Below the pieces are notes generated by a model that had not been told where the DNA came from, searched no databases, and worked only from the letters and a program-made list of their open reading frames with translations. DNA of 64,000 nucleotides from Leclercia adecarboxylata. Lineage in GTDB: Bacteria; Pseudomonadota; Gammaproteobacteria; Enterobacterales; Enterobacteriaceae. Location: NCBI RefSeq assembly GCF_006874705.1, contig NZ_CP035382.1:1984001-2048000 (forward strand), written 5' to 3'. A program made the position numbers and the translations under genes. This document shows positions 1 to 9,171 of the stretch, in pieces; the first letter of the stretch is position 1; every line of letters starts with the position of its first letter.

Positions 1-1
1 T

Positions 2-841
2 GAGACCCTGCTCGGCGCGGAAGATGCCATTATCTCCGATGCCCTGAACCACGCGTCGATCATTGACGGCGTGCGTCTGTGTAAAGCGAAGCGTTTCCGC
101 TACGCCAACAACGACATGGTTGAGCTGGAAGCCCGCCTGAAAGAGGCCCGCGAGGCCGGTGCGCGCCACGTGCTGATCGCCACCGACGGCGTGTTCTCCA
201 TGGATGGCGTGATCGCCAACCTGAAAGGCGTCTGCGACCTGGCAGACAAATACGATGCGCTGGTGATGGTCGATGACTCGCACGCCGTTGGTTTTGTCGG
301 CGAGAACGGTCGTGGCTCCCACGAATACTGTGAGGTGATGGGCCGGGTAGACATCATCACCGGCACCCTGGGCAAAGCGCTCGGCGGCGCGTCCGGCGGC
401 TATACCGCCGCCCGCAAAGAGGTGGTGGAGTGGCTGCGCCAGCGCTCCCGCCCGTACCTGTTCTCCAACTCCCTGGCCCCGGCCATTGTTTCCGCCTCCA
501 TCAAGGTGCTGGAGATGGTGGAGTCCGGTGCCGAACTGCGCGACCGCCTGTGGGCTAACGCCCGACTGTTCCGCGAAAAAATGACCGCTGCGGGCTTTAC
601 CCTGGCCGGTGCCGATCACGCCATTATCCCGGTGATGCTGGGCGATGCAGTGGTGGCGCAGAACTTCGCGCGTGAACTGCAGAAAGAGGGCATTTACGTC
701 ACCGGTTTCTTCTTCCCGGTGGTGCCAAAAGGCCAGGCGCGTATTCGCACCCAGATGTCGGCGGCGCATTCCCCTGAACAAATTGAGCGTGCGGTGGAAG
801 CCTTTACCCGCATCGGCAAACAACTGGGCGTGATTGCCTGA
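2..841 (+). CDS. kbl: 2-amino-3-ketobutyrate CoA ligase (glycine C-acetyltransferase), 5'-truncated by window edge
   Basis: PLP-dependent enzyme that cleaves 2-amino-3-ketobutyrate with CoA to glycine and acetyl-CoA, the second step of threonine catabolism after Tdh. The reading frame is open from base 2, and 279 residues are visible; the family is about 398 residues, so roughly 119 N-terminal residues lie outside the window. The alpha-oxoamine synthase signatures are present: [11 protein letters not shown] (PLP-ring and phosphate contacts) and [11 protein letters not shown] with the Schiff-base lysine. The stop is 9 bases before the tdh start, so the two genes form the usual kbl-tdh operon. 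Identification is firm; only the missing start is uncertain. Confidence 0.97.
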   Translation, partial: ETLLGAEDAIISDALNHASIIDGVRLCKAKRFRYANNDMVELEARLKEAREAGARHVLIATDGVFSMDGVIANLKGVCDLADKYDALVMVDDSHAVGFVGENGRGSHEYCEVMGRVDIITGTLGKALGGASGGYTAARKEVVEWLRQRSRPYLFSNSLAPAIVSASIKVLEMVESGAELRDRLWANARLFREKMTAAGFTLAGADHAIIPVMLGDAVVAQNFARELQKEGIYVTGFFFPVVPKGQARIRTQMSAAHSPEQIERAVEAFTRIGKQLGVIA

Positions 842-850
842 GGACGCGTA

Positions 851-1876
851 ATGAAAGCATTATCCAAACTGAAAGCGGAAGAAGGCATCTGGATGACCGA
901 CGTTCCGGAACCGGAAGTGGGTCACAACGATCTGCTGATCAAGATCCGTAAAACCGCCATCTGCGGTACTGACGTGCATATCTACAACTGGGATCAGTGG
1001 TCACAGAAGACCATTCCGGTGCCGATGGTGGTGGGTCACGAATATGTCGGCGAAGTGGTTGGCATTGGTCAGGAAGTAAAAGGCTTTAAAATTGGCGATC
1101 GCGTCTCCGGCGAAGGCCATATCACCTGCGGCCACTGCCGTAACTGCCGCGGCGGACGCACGCATCTGTGCCGTAACACCGTCGGTGTGGGCGTCAACCG
1201 CCCGGGCTGCTTCGCAGAATACCTGGTGATCCCGGCGTTCAACGCTTTCAAAATCCCGGACAATATCTCTGACGATCTGGCCTCTATCTTTGACCCGTTC
1301 GGCAACGCGGTGCACACGGCGCTGTCATTCGACCTGGTAGGCGAAGACGTGCTGGTCTCCGGTGCAGGCCCGATCGGCATCATGGCGGCGGCCGTGGCGA
1401 AGCATGTGGGTGCGCGCAACGTGGTGATCACCGACGTGAACGAATACCGCCTGTCGCTGGCGCGCAAGATGGGCGTCACCCGCGCGGTGGACGTCTCTAA
1501 AGAGAACCTGAACGACGTGATGGAAGAGCTGGGGATGACCGAAGGCTTTGACGTCGGCCTGGAGATGTCCGGCGCGCCACCGGCATTCCGCACCATGCTC
1601 GACACCATGAACCACGGTGGTCGTATCGCGATGCTGGGTATTCCACCGTCAGATATGTCCATCGACTGGAACAAGGTGATTTTCAAGGGGCTGTTCATCA
1701 AGGGCATTTATGGTCGCGAGATGTTCGAAACCTGGTACAAGATGGCGGCGCTGATCCAGTCGGGTCTGGATCTGTCGCCAATCATTACCCATCGCTTCTC
1801 CATCGATGAGTTCCAGCAGGGCTTTGACGCGATGCGTTCCGGCCAGTCCGGAAAAGTGATCCTGAGCTGGGATTAA
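851..1876 (+). CDS. tdh: L-threonine 3-dehydrogenase
   Basis: Zinc-dependent medium-chain dehydrogenase that oxidises L-threonine to 2-amino-3-ketobutyrate with NAD+. The protein has 341 residues, the usual length. Visible ligands match the family: catalytic Cys38, His63 and Glu64 (VGHEYVG), and the structural zinc lobe with Cys93, Cys96, Cys99 and Cys107. The Rossmann nucleotide motif GAGPIG follows near residue 175. It lies directly after kbl and is followed by a strong terminator, so it closes the operon. Nothing is unusual. Confidence 0.98.
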   Translation: MKALSKLKAEEGIWMTDVPEPEVGHNDLLIKIRKTAICGTDVHIYNWDQWSQKTIPVPMVVGHEYVGEVVGIGQEVKGFKIGDRVSGEGHITCGHCRNCRGGRTHLCRNTVGVGVNRPGCFAEYLVIPAFNAFKIPDNISDDLASIFDPFGNAVHTALSFDLVGEDVLVSGAGPIGIMAAAVAKHVGARNVVITDVNEYRLSLARKMGVTRAVDVSKENLNDVMEELGMTEGFDVGLEMSGAPPAFRTMLDTMNHGGRIAMLGIPPSDMSIDWNKVIFKGLFIKGIYGREMFETWYKMAALIQSGLDLSPIITHRFSIDEFQQGFDAMRSGQSGKVILSWD

Positions 1877-1880
1877 ACGA

Positions 1881-1904
1881 AAAGCGCCTGCGGGCGCTTT
1901 TTTT
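1881..1904 (+). terminator. Rho-independent terminator of kbl-tdh
   Basis: Stem AGCGCC / GGCGCT with a TGCG loop, followed by a run of seven T, starting 5 bases after the tdh stop. Confidence 0.9.
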
Positions 1905-2014
1905 CGCTGGCCTCACGTTTTTCAGTCCATAACCGGATATTTGCCAGCTTTTCTTCGCTTTTTACCGCCTTCGCTTATAGAGTTTGGGGAAGTTTACTCA
2001 ACTTTACAGCGCCT

Positions 2015-2815
2015 ATGTTCAAGCTCACCGTTTGTTTATTGACCTGTAACTCAGCACGACTGCTGCGTGAAGTCCTGCCTCCGTTGATCGTTGTTGCCGA
2101 TGAGCTCATCGTCCTCGACTCGGGCAGTCACGACGCCACCTTAGCGATTTGCCAGGAATACGGCATCACCCCCCATCATCAGCCCTATACCATGCATGGC
2201 GTGCAGATGAACCACGCTATCGATCTGGCGAGCAGTGACTGGGTGCTGTGCATGGACAGCGATGAGATCCTCGATGCTGAAACCGTCGATTTTATCCTGC
2301 GCCTCAAGGCCGGTGATGAACCTCATCCTCAGCAGGCCTGGCGGATCGCCCGCTACTGGCATGTCTTAGGGGAAGAGGTGCGGACGATCTATCCCGTCTC
2401 CTCGCCCGATTTCCCGGTACGGCTCTTTAACCGCACCCAGGCGCGGTTTAATCAGCGTCCGGTGGATGACAAAGTGGAAGGGGCGATCCAGTCCGTTAAA
2501 ATTCCTGGCCGTGTGCGCCATGACACCTTCTATTCGCTGCATGAGGTCTTCAACAAGCTGAACAGCTACACCAGCCGTCTGGTGAAGTACCAGACCGTAC
2601 GCCCTTCTATTGCACGCGGCGTCATTAGCGCCATCGGCGCGTTCTTCAAGTGGTATCTGTTCAGCGGCGCGTGGCGACAGGGGAGAGTGGGGGTAGTGAC
2701 CGGTCTCTATGCCACCTCTTACAGCTTCCTGAAATATTTCAAAGCCTGGTATCAACATCAGGAACAAAAAGCGTCTGCGGCCAAAAAGCACGCAGACTCT
2801 CACGTCGTCGAGTAA
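2015..2815 (+). CDS. family 2 glycosyltransferase, WaaE-like, probable LPS core or surface-glycan enzyme
   Basis: A 266-residue GT-A glycosyltransferase. The N-terminus has the nucleotide-sugar fold (LTVCLLTCNSA), DSGS at 35-38 and the metal-binding DSD at 81-83 (CMDSDEILDAE). The C-terminal part has a hydrophobic, aromatic-rich stretch (about 195-235) that may contact the membrane. There is no signal peptide. In E. coli K-12 the slot between tdh and yibQ holds waaH (yibD), a longer GT2 enzyme with a different start; this protein more closely resembles the short WaaE/KdtX-like group. Donor and acceptor sugars cannot be read from sequence. A role in LPS core decoration is inference from family and place. 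Confidence 0.8.
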   Translation: MFKLTVCLLTCNSARLLREVLPPLIVVADELIVLDSGSHDATLAICQEYGITPHHQPYTMHGVQMNHAIDLASSDWVLCMDSDEILDAETVDFILRLKAGDEPHPQQAWRIARYWHVLGEEVRTIYPVSSPDFPVRLFNRTQARFNQRPVDDKVEGAIQSVKIPGRVRHDTFYSLHEVFNKLNSYTSRLVKYQTVRPSIARGVISAIGAFFKWYLFSGAWRQGRVGVVTGLYATSYSFLKYFKAWYQHQEQKASAAKKHADSHVVE

Positions 2816-2838
2816 AGGATCCCGCCTCACGGCGGGGA

Positions 2839-3783
2839 TCAGCTTTTCTTACCCCAACCCTGCCACTGCAGCTGAACGTATTTCACCAGCGAACTCTGGC
2901 TGATGCTCTCCCCAATCACCGAGAAGTAGCGGGTCACATAGACCGGCTCCGGCGGCTGCTTCGGCGCACAAAGCGTTACGCCGCGGAACGGGTTACGCGG
3001 TTTGGTGCCAGGCGCGGTGCCAGCGGGTGGCGGGCTAACCGGCCGGGAGGTATCTACCTGCGGCTCATTGAGCAGGCTGCTGGCCGGCACCAGGGTAATA
3101 TCCGCAGGCAGGGTGGGCAGCATCTGCTGTAACACGCGGACGGTGGACGGATGAGGGTGACCGATGGCGATCGCCGAGCCTGAGCGGCGGGCCACCTGCA
3201 CGGCGCGGTTAAACTGGACGCGGATATCGGCCTCGTTTTGCGTGTCATCGAGGAACACTTTGCGCTTGATCACCTTCACGCCGGTGCCCTGTGCGGCGCG
3301 CATCGCCTGGCTGTTGCCGATGGTCATGCTGTCGAGGAAGTAAAGGTTGTAGCGCTCAAGCGACTGCATCACCTTCTGCATGCCAAACAGGCTGGAGGTC
3401 ATGGCGCTGCCCATGTGATTATTCAGCCCCACGGCATAAGGCACTTTGCCATACGCCTCGCGGATGATGCGCTCGATCTCATCGCTGCTCATCTCCGGAC
3501 GGAGGGTGTCTTTTTCCAGCGGCTGTTTGCTGAGCGGTGCCATCGGCAGATGGATTAACACCTCATGCCCGCTGTTGTGGGCTTTGGTGGCCATTTCATG
3601 AGCGTGAGGCGCGTTCGGCAGCACGGCGACGGAGATGGCGGATGGCATCGCCAGCACCTGATTTTCTGTGTGTGGACGATAACCGAAGTCATCGATGACG
3701 ATAGCGAGTTTACCTGCGTAAACCGGCATCGCCAGCGCCAGTGCGCTGACGAAGGGGAGAACCATACGACGAAATTGAAGCAA
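2839..3783 (-). CDS. yibQ: divergent polysaccharide deacetylase family protein YibQ
   Basis: A 314-residue exported protein with a signal peptide (hydrophobic residues 8-20, AYAG-type end near VYAGK). The mature part starts with the NodB-like strand LAIVIDDFGYR (about 27-36) and contains HLPM, NNHMG and AIGHPHP, the usual markers of the divergent polysaccharide deacetylase family (DUF610). The biochemical role is not established. It is the last gene of gpmM-envC-yibQ, 3 bases after envC, and a role in the cell envelope is likely from this link to EnvC. The C-terminal 60 residues are proline-rich and variable. Confidence 0.95.
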   Translation of the reverse strand: MLQFRRMVLPFVSALALAMPVYAGKLAIVIDDFGYRPHTENQVLAMPSAISVAVLPNAPHAHEMATKAHNSGHEVLIHLPMAPLSKQPLEKDTLRPEMSSDEIERIIREAYGKVPYAVGLNNHMGSAMTSSLFGMQKVMQSLERYNLYFLDSMTIGNSQAMRAAQGTGVKVIKRKVFLDDTQNEADIRVQFNRAVQVARRSGSAIAIGHPHPSTVRVLQQMLPTLPADITLVPASSLLNEPQVDTSRPVSPPPAGTAPGTKPRNPFRGVTLCAPKQPPEPVYVTRYFSVIGESISQSSLVKYVQLQWQGWGKKS

Positions 3784-3786
3784 AAC

Positions 3787-5070
3787 TTATCTTCCCAACC
3801 ACGGCTGTGGATTGACCGCCTGACCCTGGCGACGAATTTCGAAATAGAGTGACGGGCGGCCCTGACCGCCACTGCTGCCCACAAGGGCGATAGCCTGACC
3901 GGCGCGAACCTGGGTGCCGACGCTGACCAGGGCGCTCTGGTTATAGCCGTAAAGACTCATGTCGCCTTTCCCGTGCTCAACCACCACCACCAGGCCGTAA
4001 CCCTGCAGCCAGTCAGCGAGGATCACCCGGCCATCGGCGATAGCTTTGACTTCGCTACCTTCCGATGCACCGATAACAATCCCCTTCCAACGTAGCTCAC
4101 CCTGCAGCTGTTCGCCATAACGATGCAGAATTGAGCCCCGTACCGGCCAGTAGGCCTGACCGCGCGGAGAGCCCAGACCGCCGGTGCGCGACATCAGCGA
4201 GCGTTCGTTTTCTGTTGGTTTGTAGGTGGTGCCTTTGCGGGAGGCTTCCTGCTGCTTGTTGCGAACGGCCTGCGCTTCACGCGCCTCTTTCTCGGCGCGC
4301 GCTTTGGCGGCCGCTTCCGCACGGGCGATGCTGTTACGCAGTTTTGATTCGTTGGCGCGCATCTCCCCCAGCTGCGCCTGGCTCTCCTGAATGGAGGACT
4401 CCAGCCCGGCGAGGGTTTTCTTACGCTCGTTGCGCGCCTGTTCCAGTTTGGCCTGTTGCGCCTGCTGATCGTAAAGCAGGGTCTGCTGCTGGCTCTGCTT
4501 CTCTTCCAGCTCCGCTTTTTGCGTGGTGACCTCTTCCCGCGTCTGCTTCAGCTGGGCGATAGTCTCCTGGCGGGCCTGGTTGAGATAACCGAAATAGGCC
4601 TGCAGGCGTTGGCCGCGCTGGCTCTCTTCGCCGCTGAGGATCAGCTGGACGCCGGTGTGTTCACCCTGGCGGAAGGCCGCGTCTAACTGCGCGGCAAGGT
4701 TGCGCTCCTGAGCCGCACGCTGAAGCTCAAGTTTGGCGATAGACGCATTCATCTCGTCTATTTGTTTATTCAATACGCTGAGGGTGTTCTGGGTTTCACG
4801 CAGCTGGCGTGCCGCCGCGGAGATCGCCTCTTCCTGCTTTTTGAGTTGCGCCAGCAGGGAAGAACGCTGCTGCTGCTGCTGGCGTACCGCCCGCTCTTTG
4901 GCCGCGATATCGGCCTGAATGGTTTTGAGCTGATCGCGCTCGTCCGCCTGGGCGGATGCCGCGCACAACAATACGCCAGCGCTGAGCACGCTGGCGTAAA
5001 GTAAAGGCCTGACTGATAACCGTAACGGCTTCACGACCCATGTGATTGAAACAATCGCCTTTCCCCTCAT
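3787..5070 (-). CDS. envC: murein hydrolase activator EnvC
   Basis: Periplasmic activator of the amidases AmiA and AmiB at the division septum, recruited by FtsEX. The protein has an N-terminal signal region ending near ASAQADE, then long Gln/Glu/Ala-rich coiled coils (about 45-270), then a C-terminal LytM domain (about 310-427). The LytM metal ligands are not kept (LYGYN and LYFEIRR stand where active enzymes have His-x-His), as is normal for EnvC. The start is uncertain: the ATG at 5070 has no Shine-Dalgarno sequence and sits in a hairpin loop, while a strong AGGGGAAAGG lies just inside the gene. From memory the E. coli protein starts about eight codons later. The gene begins 9 bases after gpmM. 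Confidence 0.95.
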   Translation of the reverse strand: MRGKAIVSITWVVKPLRLSVRPLLYASVLSAGVLLCAASAQADERDQLKTIQADIAAKERAVRQQQQQRSSLLAQLKKQEEAISAAARQLRETQNTLSVLNKQIDEMNASIAKLELQRAAQERNLAAQLDAAFRQGEHTGVQLILSGEESQRGQRLQAYFGYLNQARQETIAQLKQTREEVTTQKAELEEKQSQQQTLLYDQQAQQAKLEQARNERKKTLAGLESSIQESQAQLGEMRANESKLRNSIARAEAAAKARAEKEAREAQAVRNKQQEASRKGTTYKPTENERSLMSRTGGLGSPRGQAYWPVRGSILHRYGEQLQGELRWKGIVIGASEGSEVKAIADGRVILADWLQGYGLVVVVEHGKGDMSLYGYNQSALVSVGTQVRAGQAIALVGSSGGQGRPSLYFEIRRQGQAVNPQPWLGR

Positions 5071-5076
5071 GGGGAA
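5061..5076 (-). promoter_or_regulatory. hairpin enclosing the envC ATG
   Basis: Perfect 6-bp arms TTCCCC / GGGGAA on the plus strand with a 4-base loop TCAT. On the mRNA the loop holds the envC ATG. It lies directly after the gpmM stop codon, so it may couple translation of envC to ribosomes ending gpmM. The structure is seen; the function is inference. Confidence 0.45.
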
Positions 5077-5079
5077 GGA

Positions 5080-6627
5080 TTATTCCACGATGAACAGCGG
5101 CTTGCCAGTCATCTCTTGCGGGATTTCCATGCCCATCAGGGCCAGCATGGTCGGGGCAACGTCTGAAAGCTTACCGCCATCCACTGCTTTAACTGATTTA
5201 TCACCGACATAAATCATCGGCACCGGCAGGTTGGTATGCGCGGTGTGCGCCTGGCCGGTGGCCGGATCGCGCATCTGCTCGGCGTTGCCGTGGTCTGCGG
5301 TGATCAGCATCTGGCCGCCCGCGGCCACGACGGCTTTGGTGACCTGGTCGATGCACTCGTCCAGCGCTTCAATGGCTTTGATCGCTGCTTCCATCACCCC
5401 GGTATGGCCAACCATGTCGCCGTTCGGGTAGTTACAGATGATGGTGTCGTATTTGCCGCTTTCGATGGCTGCAATCAGCTTCTCAGTCAGCTCGGCAGAG
5501 CTCATCTCCGGCTGCAGATCGTAGGTCGCTACTTTCGGGGAGTTGATCAGAATGCGGTCTTCGCCTTTGAACGACTCTTCCACGCCGCCGTTAAAGAAGA
5601 AGGTGACGTGTGCGTATTTCTCGGTTTCAGAGATGCGCAGCTGGGTCTTGTCGTGCTTCGCCATCCACTCGCCGAAGGTATTCGCCAGCGATGACGGCGG
5701 ATAGGCGCATGGGGCTTTGATGTCGGCGGCATATTCGGTCAGCATCACGAAATCGCCCAGCTTGACCTCTTTTTTACGGGCGAAGCCGTCGAAGTCAGCG
5801 TTGACGAAGGCGCGGGTGATTTCGCGGGCGCGGTCAGCACGGAAGTTCATGAAGATCAGCGCGTCGCCATCTTCCATCGCGGCATCGGCCTGGCCTTCGG
5901 CGCGGATCACGGTCGCTTTTACGAATTCATCGTTTTCATCGCGGGCGTAAGCGGCTTCCAGCGCGGCAACGGCAGTGTTTGCCTGAAACTCGCCTTTGGC
6001 TTCAACCAGCAGATTGTAGGCCTGCTCTACGCGATCCCAACGGTTGTCGCGGTCCATGGCGTAGTAGCGGCCAATGATGGATGCCACGCGGCCTTTGCCG
6101 AGGGCGGCAAACTTGTCTTCGAAGGCTTTCAGGGAGGATTCAGCGCTGCGCGGCGGGGTGTCGCGGCCATCAAGGAATGCATGCAGATAGATTTTTTCTG
6201 CCCCTTTTTCCGCGGCCAGTTCTACCATCGCCATAATGTGGTCTTCGTGGCTGTGGACACCACCTGCGGAGAGCAGACCCATAATGTGCACCGCTTTGCC
6301 TGCGGCGGCGGCTTTCTCAACCGCGCCGGTCAGCACCGGGTTCGCAAAGAAGGTGCGTTCTTTAATTTCAACATCCAGACGGGTCAGATCCTGATAAACA
6401 ATGCGTCCCGCACCCAGGTTGACGTGTCCAACTTCGGAGTTACCCATCTGGCGATCGGGCAGACCCACTTCCAGGCCGGACGCATCAATCAGCGTATGAG
6501 GACGTTGGGCCCACAGTGCATCCATGACCGGGGTTTTAGCGTTGAAAATGGCGTTATCCTGGTGATCTTCGCGATAGCCATAGCCATCCAGAATCATCAG
6601 TACCATAGGTTTTTTAGAAACCGACAT
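5080..6627 (-). CDS. gpmM: 2,3-bisphosphoglycerate-independent phosphoglycerate mutase
   Basis: Interconverts 3- and 2-phosphoglycerate in glycolysis, using two manganese ions and a phosphoserine intermediate. The start at 6627 (MSVSKKP) is chosen over an upstream ATG because it has an AGAGG ribosome site and gives 515 residues, the family length. Motifs in order: LDGYGYRED (metal), MGNSEVGH with the catalytic serine, [24 protein letters not shown] and TADHGNAEQ (metal ligands). It is the first gene of gpmM-envC-yibQ and is divergent from yibN. Confidence 0.98.
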   Translation of the reverse strand: MSVSKKPMVLMILDGYGYREDHQDNAIFNAKTPVMDALWAQRPHTLIDASGLEVGLPDRQMGNSEVGHVNLGAGRIVYQDLTRLDVEIKERTFFANPVLTGAVEKAAAAGKAVHIMGLLSAGGVHSHEDHIMAMVELAAEKGAEKIYLHAFLDGRDTPPRSAESSLKAFEDKFAALGKGRVASIIGRYYAMDRDNRWDRVEQAYNLLVEAKGEFQANTAVAALEAAYARDENDEFVKATVIRAEGQADAAMEDGDALIFMNFRADRAREITRAFVNADFDGFARKKEVKLGDFVMLTEYAADIKAPCAYPPSSLANTFGEWMAKHDKTQLRISETEKYAHVTFFFNGGVEESFKGEDRILINSPKVATYDLQPEMSSAELTEKLIAAIESGKYDTIICNYPNGDMVGHTGVMEAAIKAIEALDECIDQVTKAVVAAGGQMLITADHGNAEQMRDPATGQAHTAHTNLPVPMIYVGDKSVKAVDGGKLSDVAPTMLALMGMEIPQEMTGKPLFIVE

Positions 6628-6802
6628 TGCGACAACCTCTTTGCTCAAAAGACAAAAAATTTGCGTAATTTTACTACAGCTGAATCGATCAAATAGCCGC
6701 AGAAGATCAAAGAAAACGCCAGCCCAGGGGTAAGGGGAGGGGAATTTTGGTCTTTTTTTTCGTGGCAGCACGCAGAAAATGGATTAGCTTATTGTCGCTG
6801 GC

Positions 6803-6830
6803 TGTATTTGCCACAACGCACAGGTATACT
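6803..6830 (+). promoter_or_regulatory. possible sigma-70 promoter of yibN-grxC-secB
   Basis: A good -10 box TATACT (6825-6830) with a weak -35 TGTATT (6803-6808) at 16-bp spacing, 45 bases before the yibN start. The rest of the 248-bp gpmM/yibN gap holds a long T run (about 6750-6759) and no other clear site. Confidence 0.4.
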
Positions 6831-6875
6831 CCTGTCCTGGTTTTTTATTCACTCAGTCGGGAGTCGTTACCCCCC

Positions 6876-7307
6876 ATGCAAGAAATTATGCAATTTGTCA
6901 GCCGCCACCCCATACTTTGTATCGCGTGGATTGGTCTACTGGCAGCCGTACTTTTCACCACGTTCAAAGGCCTCACCTCTAAAGTGAAGGTGATCACCCG
7001 CGGCGAAGCCACGCGTCTTATCAATAAAGAAGATGCAGTGGTTGTCGATCTGCGTCAGCGTGACGATTTCCGCAAAGGCCATATTGCAGGCGCGATTAAC
7101 CTGCTGCCAGCTGAAATCAAAGCCAATAACCTTGGCGAACTGGAAAAGCATAAAGACAAACCCATTATTGTCGTTGACGGCACCGGGATGCAGGCTCAAG
7201 AGCCCGCAAATACCCTCGTCAAAGCAGGCTTTGCAAACGTCACTGTCCTGAAAGACGGCATCTCAGGCTGGAGCGGTGAGAATCTGCCTCTGGTTCGCGG
7301 TAAGTAA
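6876..7307 (+). CDS. yibN: rhodanese-like membrane protein YibN
   Basis: A 143-residue protein with one N-terminal membrane segment (about residues 12-30, [17 protein letters not shown]) followed by a rhodanese-like domain in the cytoplasm. The start at 6876 (MQEIMQF) gives the normal family length. The domain has [18 protein letters not shown], typical of rhodaneses, but its active-site loop reads [13 protein letters not shown] with no cysteine; the only Cys in the protein is in the membrane segment. Sulfur transfer through a persulfide is therefore unlikely here. It heads the yibN-grxC-secB-gpsA cluster. Confidence 0.95.
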   Translation: MQEIMQFVSRHPILCIAWIGLLAAVLFTTFKGLTSKVKVITRGEATRLINKEDAVVVDLRQRDDFRKGHIAGAINLLPAEIKANNLGELEKHKDKPIIVVDGTGMQAQEPANTLVKAGFANVTVLKDGISGWSGENLPLVRGK

Positions 7308-7321
7308 ACAGGAGTCTGAAC

Positions 7322-7573
7322 ATGGCCAATATCGAGATCTATACCAAAGCGACCTGCCCGTTCTGCCACCGTGCGAAAGCGCTGCTGGACAGCAAAGGCG
7401 TAGCCTTCCAGGAACTGCCTATTGATGGCGACGCTGCGAAGCGCGAAGAGATGATTAAACGTAGTGGCCGTACGACGGTTCCGCAGATTTTTATCGATGC
7501 GCAGCACATTGGCGGCTGTGATGACTTGTATGCGCTTGACGCGCGTGGTGGACTTGATCCCCTGCTGCGCTAA
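7322..7573 (+). CDS. grxC: glutaredoxin 3
   Basis: Small dithiol glutaredoxin (83 residues) that reduces disulfides and mixed disulfides with glutathione. The active site is CPFC with Cys12 and Cys15, and TVPQIFID carries the cis-proline that contacts glutathione, followed by [10 protein letters not shown]. It starts 14 bases after yibN with a GGAGT ribosome site and is followed by secB. Confidence 0.98.
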   Translation: MANIEIYTKATCPFCHRAKALLDSKGVAFQELPIDGDAAKREEMIKRSGRTTVPQIFIDAQHIGGCDDLYALDARGGLDPLLR

Positions 7574-7605
7574 GGCGTTTTAGGACAATTAAAAAGGGTT
7601 TTTCC

Positions 7606-8073
7606 ATGTCAGAACAAAACAACACCGAAATGACTTTCCAGATCCAGCGCATTTATACCAAAGATGTCTCCTACGAAGCACCTAATGCGCCGCATGTTTT
7701 CCAGAAAGACTGGCAGCCAGAGGTTAAACTTGATCTGGATACCGCATCCACCCAGCTGGCGGATGATGTGTATGAAGTCGTACTGCGTGTTACCGTAACC
7801 GCCTCTCTGGGCGAAGAAACTGCATTCCTGTGCGAAGTACAGCAGGGCGGCATCTTCTCCATCGGCGGCATCGAAGGTAATCAGATGGCGCATTGCCTGG
7901 GTGCATACTGCCCGAACATCCTGTTCCCGTATGCCCGTGAATGCATCACCAGCCTGGTTTCCCGTGGTACGTTCCCGCAACTGAACCTTGCGCCGGTGAA
8001 CTTCGATGCGCTGTTCATGAACTATCTGCAGCAGCAAGCTGGCGAAGGTACTGAACAACATCAGGATGCCTGA
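7606..8073 (+). CDS. secB: protein-export chaperone SecB
   Basis: Tetrameric cytoplasmic chaperone (155 residues) that keeps preproteins unfolded and hands them to SecA. The full family sequence is present, including the N-terminal acidic stretch, [19 protein letters not shown] and the conserved [11 protein letters not shown] segment; the C-terminal tail is acidic and variable, as usual. Its TGA stop overlaps the ATG of gpsA by one base (TGATG), so translation of the two genes is probably coupled. Confidence 0.98.
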   Translation: MSEQNNTEMTFQIQRIYTKDVSYEAPNAPHVFQKDWQPEVKLDLDTASTQLADDVYEVVLRVTVTASLGEETAFLCEVQQGGIFSIGGIEGNQMAHCLGAYCPNILFPYARECITSLVSRGTFPQLNLAPVNFDALFMNYLQQQAGEGTEQHQDA

Positions 8074-9092
8074 TGAGTACTGTCAATGCGTCAATGACTG
8101 TGATCGGTGCCGGCTCTTACGGCACCGCTCTTGCTATCACTCTGGCAAGAAATGGTCACGAAGTGGTTCTCTGGGGCCACGATCCAAAACATATCGCTAC
8201 GCTGCAAGCGGATCGCTGCAACGTTGCGTTCCTCCCCGATGTGCCTTTCCCTGACTCACTGCATCTTGAAAGCGACCTGGCGACTGCGCTTGCCGCAAGC
8301 CGCAATATTCTGATCGTTGTGCCGAGCCACGTGTTTGGCCAGGTGCTGCGACAGATTAAACCGCTGATGCGTGATGATGCGCGCGTGGTCTGGGCGACCA
8401 AAGGGCTGGAAGCCGAGACCGGCCGCCTGCTGCAGGATGTCGCCCGCGAAGCGCTGGGTGATGCCATTCCGCTGGCGGTGATCTCCGGTCCGACCTTTGC
8501 GAAAGAGCTGGCGGCAGGGCTGCCGACGGCCATCTCGCTGGCCTCGACCGATGAGACCTTCGCTGACGATCTGCAACAGCTTCTGCACTGCGGTAAAAGC
8601 TTCCGCGTCTACAGCAACCCCGATTTTATCGGCGTCCAGCTGGGCGGCGCGGTGAAGAACGTTATCGCGATCGGCGCGGGCATGTCTGACGGTATCGGCT
8701 TTGGCGCGAACGCGCGTACGGCGCTGATCACCCGTGGGCTGACTGAAATGTCCCGTCTGGGCGCGGCGCTCGGTGCCGATCCGGCCACCTTTATGGGGAT
8801 GGCAGGGTTAGGCGATCTGGTGCTGACCTGTACCGACAACCAGTCGCGCAACCGTCGTTTTGGCATGATGCTCGGCCAGGGCATGGATGTAATCGGCGCG
8901 CAGGAGAAGATTGGTCAGGTGGTAGAAGGCTACCGCAATACCAAAGAAGTCCGGGAGCTGGCACACCGCTTTGGTGTCGAAATGCCAATAACCGAGGAAA
9001 TTTATCAGGTATTGTATTGCGGAAAAAATGCGCGCGAGGCAGCATTGACCTTATTAGGTCGCGCACGCAAGGACGAGCGTAGCAGCAGTTAA
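8073..9092 (+). CDS. gpsA: glycerol-3-phosphate dehydrogenase [NAD(P)+]
   Basis: Makes sn-glycerol 3-phosphate from dihydroxyacetone phosphate for phospholipid synthesis. The 339-residue protein has the N-terminal nucleotide motif GAGSYGTA and the substrate-domain segment [13 protein letters not shown] with the catalytic lysine. It starts inside the secB stop codon and is followed after 79 bases by cysE. The gap contains a short GGCCGG-type dyad but no clear terminator, so readthrough into cysE is likely. Confidence 0.98.
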   Translation: MSTVNASMTVIGAGSYGTALAITLARNGHEVVLWGHDPKHIATLQADRCNVAFLPDVPFPDSLHLESDLATALAASRNILIVVPSHVFGQVLRQIKPLMRDDARVVWATKGLEAETGRLLQDVAREALGDAIPLAVISGPTFAKELAAGLPTAISLASTDETFADDLQQLLHCGKSFRVYSNPDFIGVQLGGAVKNVIAIGAGMSDGIGFGANARTALITRGLTEMSRLGAALGADPATFMGMAGLGDLVLTCTDNQSRNRRFGMMLGQGMDVIGAQEKIGQVVEGYRNTKEVRELAHRFGVEMPITEEIYQVLYCGKNAREAALTLLGRARKDERSSS

Positions 9093-9171
9093 CTGCAGGA
9101 AAGCGTTATCACCTGAATGACCCGGCTGGCAAAGAACCGGCCGGTCATTATCATTACGTCTGGAGTAAGCA

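Noticed and set aside
2839..5070. Coiled-coil and low-complexity stretch of envC as a repeat region
   Set aside because: The Gln/Glu repeats are the normal EnvC coiled coils, not DNA repeats.
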